From NCBI RefSeq assembly GCF_052857255.1, contig NC_135502.1:186245806-186309805 (forward strand): 64,000 nt of DNA, given 5' to 3'. The first letter of the stretch is position 1. Each line of letters begins with the position of its first letter. This document shows, in pieces, positions 60,681 to 64,000 of this stretch. The notes under the pieces were generated by a model. The model was not told where the DNA came from. It ran no database searches and saw nothing but the letters and a program-made list of their open reading frames with translations. The translations under genes were made by a program, and so were the position numbers. This stretch comes from Amblyomma americanum (taxonomy: Eukaryota; Arthropoda; Arachnida; Ixodida; Ixodidae).

Positions 60681-62680
60681 TGGACTGCGCAGGCCACGCT
60701 CCCAGGCGCAGCACTTAAAAGCAGCACGTCAGCGATCCGCCGGCACACGCACTCAGCAGCAGTAGACGACACTGGAGAACTCGCTTAAACTGTGTCTGCT
60801 ATCCTTCTCAGGCTGCACCTAGAAGTTCGGAAGTATTTCCAAGCCAAAAACAGGTGCCCGGCCTGATCATTTTAAAGGGATACTACGCATCGAGTGGTCT
60901 GCGCAGGCCAGGCCCCCAAGCGCAGCATTTAAAAGCAGCACTTCAGCGATACACCGGCAATCGCACGAATCAGCAGTGGACGTCACTGGACAACACGCTT
61001 AAACTGCGTCAGCTATCATTCGCAGGCTGCACCTAGAATTTTTGAAGTATGTCCAACCCAAAAACAAGTGCCCGGCCTGATCATCTCCAAGGGATTCTGC
61101 GCATCGAGTGGTCTGCACAGGTCTGGCCCCCAGGCGCAGCATTTAAAAGCAGCACCTCAGCGATCCGCCGGCACTCGCACGCAGCAGCAGTGGACGACTC
61201 TAGAGAACACGCTTAAACTGCGTCTACTATCATTTGCATGCTGCACCTAGAAGTTCCGAATTTCTTCCAAACCGAAAAACAAGTGCGCCGGCCTGATAAT
61301 CTCCAGGGATTCTGCGCATAGAGTGGTCTGCGCAGCCCAGGCCCCCAGGCGCAGCATTTAAAAGAACCACTTCAGCGATCCGCAGGCACTCGCACGCAGC
61401 AGCAGTAGACGATACTGGAGAACACCGTTAAACTGCGTCTACCATCCTTCGCAGGCTGCACCTCGAAGTTCCGAAGTATTTCCAAGCCGAAAAACCAGTG
61501 CCCGGCGTGATCATCTCCAAGGGATTCTGCGCATCGAGTGGTATGCGCAGGCCAGGCCCGCAGGCGCAGCATTTAAAAGCAGCACGTCAGCGATCCGCCG
61601 GCACTCGCACCCGGCAGCAGTGGACGACACTGCAGAACACACTTAAACTGCGTCTACTATCCTTCGAAGGCTGTGCCTAGAAGTTCCGAAGCATTTCCAA
61701 GCCAACAACAACTGCGCCGGCCTGATCATCTCCAAGGGATTCTGCGCATCGAGTGGTCTGCGCAGGCCAGGCCCCCAGGCGCAGCATTTAAAAGCAGCAC
61801 TTCAGCGATCCACCGGCACTCGCACGCCTCAGCAGTGGACGTCACTGGACAACACGCTTAAACTGCGTCTACTATCATTCGCAGGCTGCACCTAGAAGTT
61901 CTGAAGTATATCCAATCCAAAAACAATTGCCCGGCCTGATCATCTCCCAGAGATTCTGCTCATCGATTTGTCTGCGCAGGCCACGCTCCCAGGCGCAGCA
62001 CTTAAAAGAAGCACGTCAGCGATCCGCCGGCACACGCACGCAGCAGCAGTAGACGACACTGGAGAACTCGCTTAAACTGTGTCTGCTATCCTTCTCAGGC
62101 TGCACCTAGAAGTTCGGAAGTATTTCCAAGCCAAAAACAGGTGCCCGGCCTGATCATTTTCAAGGGATACTACGCATCGAGTGGTCTGCGCAGGCCAGGC
62201 CCCCAAGCGCAGCATTTAAAAGCAGCACTTCAGCGATACACCGGCAATCGCACGAATCAGCAGTGGACGTCACTGGACAACACGCTTAAACTGCGTCAGC
62301 TATCATTCGCAGGCTGCACCTAGAATTTTTGAAGTATGTCCAACCCAAAAACAAGTGCCCGGCCTGATCATCTCCAAGGGATTCTGCGCATCGAGTGGTC
62401 TGCGCAGGCCAGGCCCCCAGGCGCAGCATTTAAAAGCAGCACTTCAGCGATCCACCGGCACTCGCACGCCTCAGCAGTGGACGTCACTGGACAACACGCT
62501 TAAACTACGTCTACTATCATTCGCAGGCTGCACCTAGAAGTTCTGAAGTATATCCAATCCAAAAAAAATTGCCCGGCCTGATCATCTCCCAGGGAATCTG
62601 CTCATCGAGTAGTCTGCGCAGGCCAGGCTTCCAGGCGCAGCATTTAAAAGCAGCACGTCAGCAATCCTCCGGCACTCGCA
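60681..62680 (+). repeat. 12-monomer unit near right end, copy 2 (partial)
   Basis: This matches 58113-60112. Its left joint is a hybrid monomer (anchor near 60649) that starts CTCCAGGGATTCTGCGCAT and continues CGAGTGGACTGCGCAGG with CACGCTCCC. At 62680 it leaves the unit at CTCGCACCCAGC. Confidence 0.86.
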
Positions 62681-64000
62681 CCCAGCAGCAGTGGACGACA
62701 CTGAAGAACACACTTAAACTGCGTCTACTATCCTTCGCAGTCTGTACCTAGAAGTTCCGAAGCATTTCCAAGCCAACAAAAAGTGCGCCGGCCTGATCAT
62801 CTCCAAGGAATTCTGCGCATCGAGTGGTCTGCGCAGGCCAGGCCCCCAGGCGCAGCATTTAAAAGCAGCACGTCAGCGATCCGCCGGCACTCGCACGCAA
62901 CATCAGTGGACGACACTAGAGAACACGGTTAAACTGCGTCTACCATCCTTCGCAGGCTGCACCTAGAAGTTCCGAAGTATTTCCAAGCCGAAAAACAAGT
63001 GCCCGTCCTGATCATCTCCAACGGATTATGCGCATCGAGTAGTCTGCGCAGGCCAGGCTTCCAGGCGCAGCATTTAAAAGCAGCACATCAGCAATCCACC
63101 GGCACTCGCACGCAGCAGCAGTAGACGACACTGAAGAACACGCTTAAACTGCGTCTACTATCATTCGCAGTCCACACCTAGAAGTTCCGAAGAATTTCCA
63201 AGCCATAAACAAGTGCCCGGCCTGATCATCTCCCAGAGATTCTGCTCATCGATTTGTCTGCGCAGGCCACGCTCCCAGGCGCAGCACTTAAAAGCAGCAC
63301 GTCAGCGATCCGCCGGCACACGCACGCAGCAGCAGTAGACGACACTGGAGAACTCGCTTAAACTGTGTCTGCTATCCTTCTCAGGCTGCACCTAGAAGTT
63401 CGGAAGTATTTCCAAGCCAAAAACAGGTGCCCGGCCTGATCATTTTAAAGGGATACTACGCATCGAGTGGTCTGCGCAGGCCAGGCCCCCAAGCGCAGCA
63501 TTTAAAAGCAGCACTTCAGCGATACACCGGCAATCGCACGAATCAGCAGTGGACGTCACTGGACAACACGCCTAAACTGCGTCAGCTATCATTCGCAGGC
63601 TGCACCTAGAATTTTTGAAGTATGTCCAACCCAAAAACAAGTGCCCGGCCTGATCATCTCCAAGGGATTCTGCGCATCGAGTGGTCTGCACAGGTCTGGC
63701 CCCCAGGCGCAGCATTTAAAAGCAGCACCTCAGCGATCCGCCGGCACTCGCACGCAGCAGCAGTGGACGACTCTAGAGAACACGCTTAAACTGCGTCTAC
63801 TATCATTTGCATGCTGCACCTAGAAGTTCCGAATTTCTTCCAAACCGAAAAACAAGTGCGCCGGCCTGATAATCTCCAGGGATTCTGCGCATAGAGTGGT
63901 CTGCGCAGCCCAGGCCCCCAGGCGCAGCATTTAAAAGAACCACTTCAGCGATCCGCAGGCACTCGCACGCAGCAGCAGTAGACGATACTGGAGAACACCG
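62681..64000 (+). repeat. Right-edge monomers, partial third cycle
   Basis: This follows the order seen at 57540-58859 and ends inside a decamer monomer 5 type (CAGTAGACGATACTGGAGAACACCG). The last octamer-bearing monomer is here (63805-63812). The array clearly continues beyond the window. Confidence 0.84.

Larger units (their letters stand above)
1..64000 (+). repeat. Tandem satellite array, ~214 bp monomer, whole window
   Basis: The sequence is about 298-299 head-to-tail copies of one unit. The anchor GGCCTGATC recurs at 112, 327, 542, 756 and 971 and continues at 211-216 bp spacing to about 63863. Every copy holds the same ordered landmarks: GGCCTGATCATC, CTGCGCAGG, CATTTAAAAGCAG, CGGCACTCGCACGCAGCAG, TTAAACTGCGTCTACTATC, GCAGGCTGCACCTAGAAG and CCAAAAACAAGTG. 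No copy was found inverted and no unrelated sequence interrupts the run. Both window ends fall inside a monomer. The period is not a multiple of three and stops recur in every copy, so this is not a coding repeat. I infer centromeric, pericentromeric or subtelomeric heterochromatin; the species is not identifiable by eye. Confidence 0.98.

Noticed and set aside
1..64000. CRISPR array
   Set aside because: The repeat unit is long and variable throughout, with no short exact repeats separated by unique spacers and no cas genes.

Overview
The whole 64 kb window is one uninterrupted head-to-tail satellite DNA array. The basic monomer is about 214 bp: a representative copy at 327-541 is 215 bp, and single copies run from about 211 to 216 bp. 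Counting from the anchor GGCCTGATC at 112 to the last one near 63863 gives roughly 298-299 monomers, all in the same orientation. I see no non-satellite insert, unique flank, gene, rRNA, tRNA, transposon or CRISPR array. The array is cut mid-monomer at both ends, so it continues past the window. This layout fits a centromeric, pericentromeric or subtelomeric heterochromatin block of a eukaryotic nuclear genome. I do not recognise the family and cannot name the species. The monomer is about 57% GC with nearly undepleted CpG (16 seen against about 17 expected, by hand count). That argues against long exposure to heavy CpG methylation, or else for recent amplification.

Monomers fall into recurring sequence types, and the order of types is copied in larger blocks (higher-order repeats, HORs). 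From left to right: 1-7.8 kb is an older-looking mosaic of overlapping 8-, 11-, 19- and 23-monomer duplications. 7,771-15,472 is a tandem pair of 18-monomer units (3,851 and 3,850 bp, over 99% identical by eye). 15.5-20.4 kb is a more heterogeneous stretch with 7- and 13-monomer copies. 20.4-26.8 kb is dominated by an 11-monomer unit (two 2,352 bp copies) marked by AAATTGCG. From 27.2 kb to the right end a 10-monomer (2,142 bp) unit and its rearranged descendants dominate, with islands of the 11-monomer family embedded near 29.7-30.8, 34.9-36.2, 42.4-43.5 and 54.1-54.5 kb. The last 6 kb carries a 12-monomer rearrangement of 2,568-2,573 bp.

The 10-monomer unit is itself two related 5-monomer halves. 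An exact 430 bp dimer duplication (33,074-33,933), hybrid monomers and two short conversion-like patches show unequal exchange and gene conversion in the recent past. Many visible joints lie near a conserved near-palindromic core, TGGTCTGCGCAGGCCA. One monomer type carries a perfect octamer motif (ATTTGCAT), found 11 times. The many 60-110 codon open frames are by-products of the repeat and are not annotated as genes.
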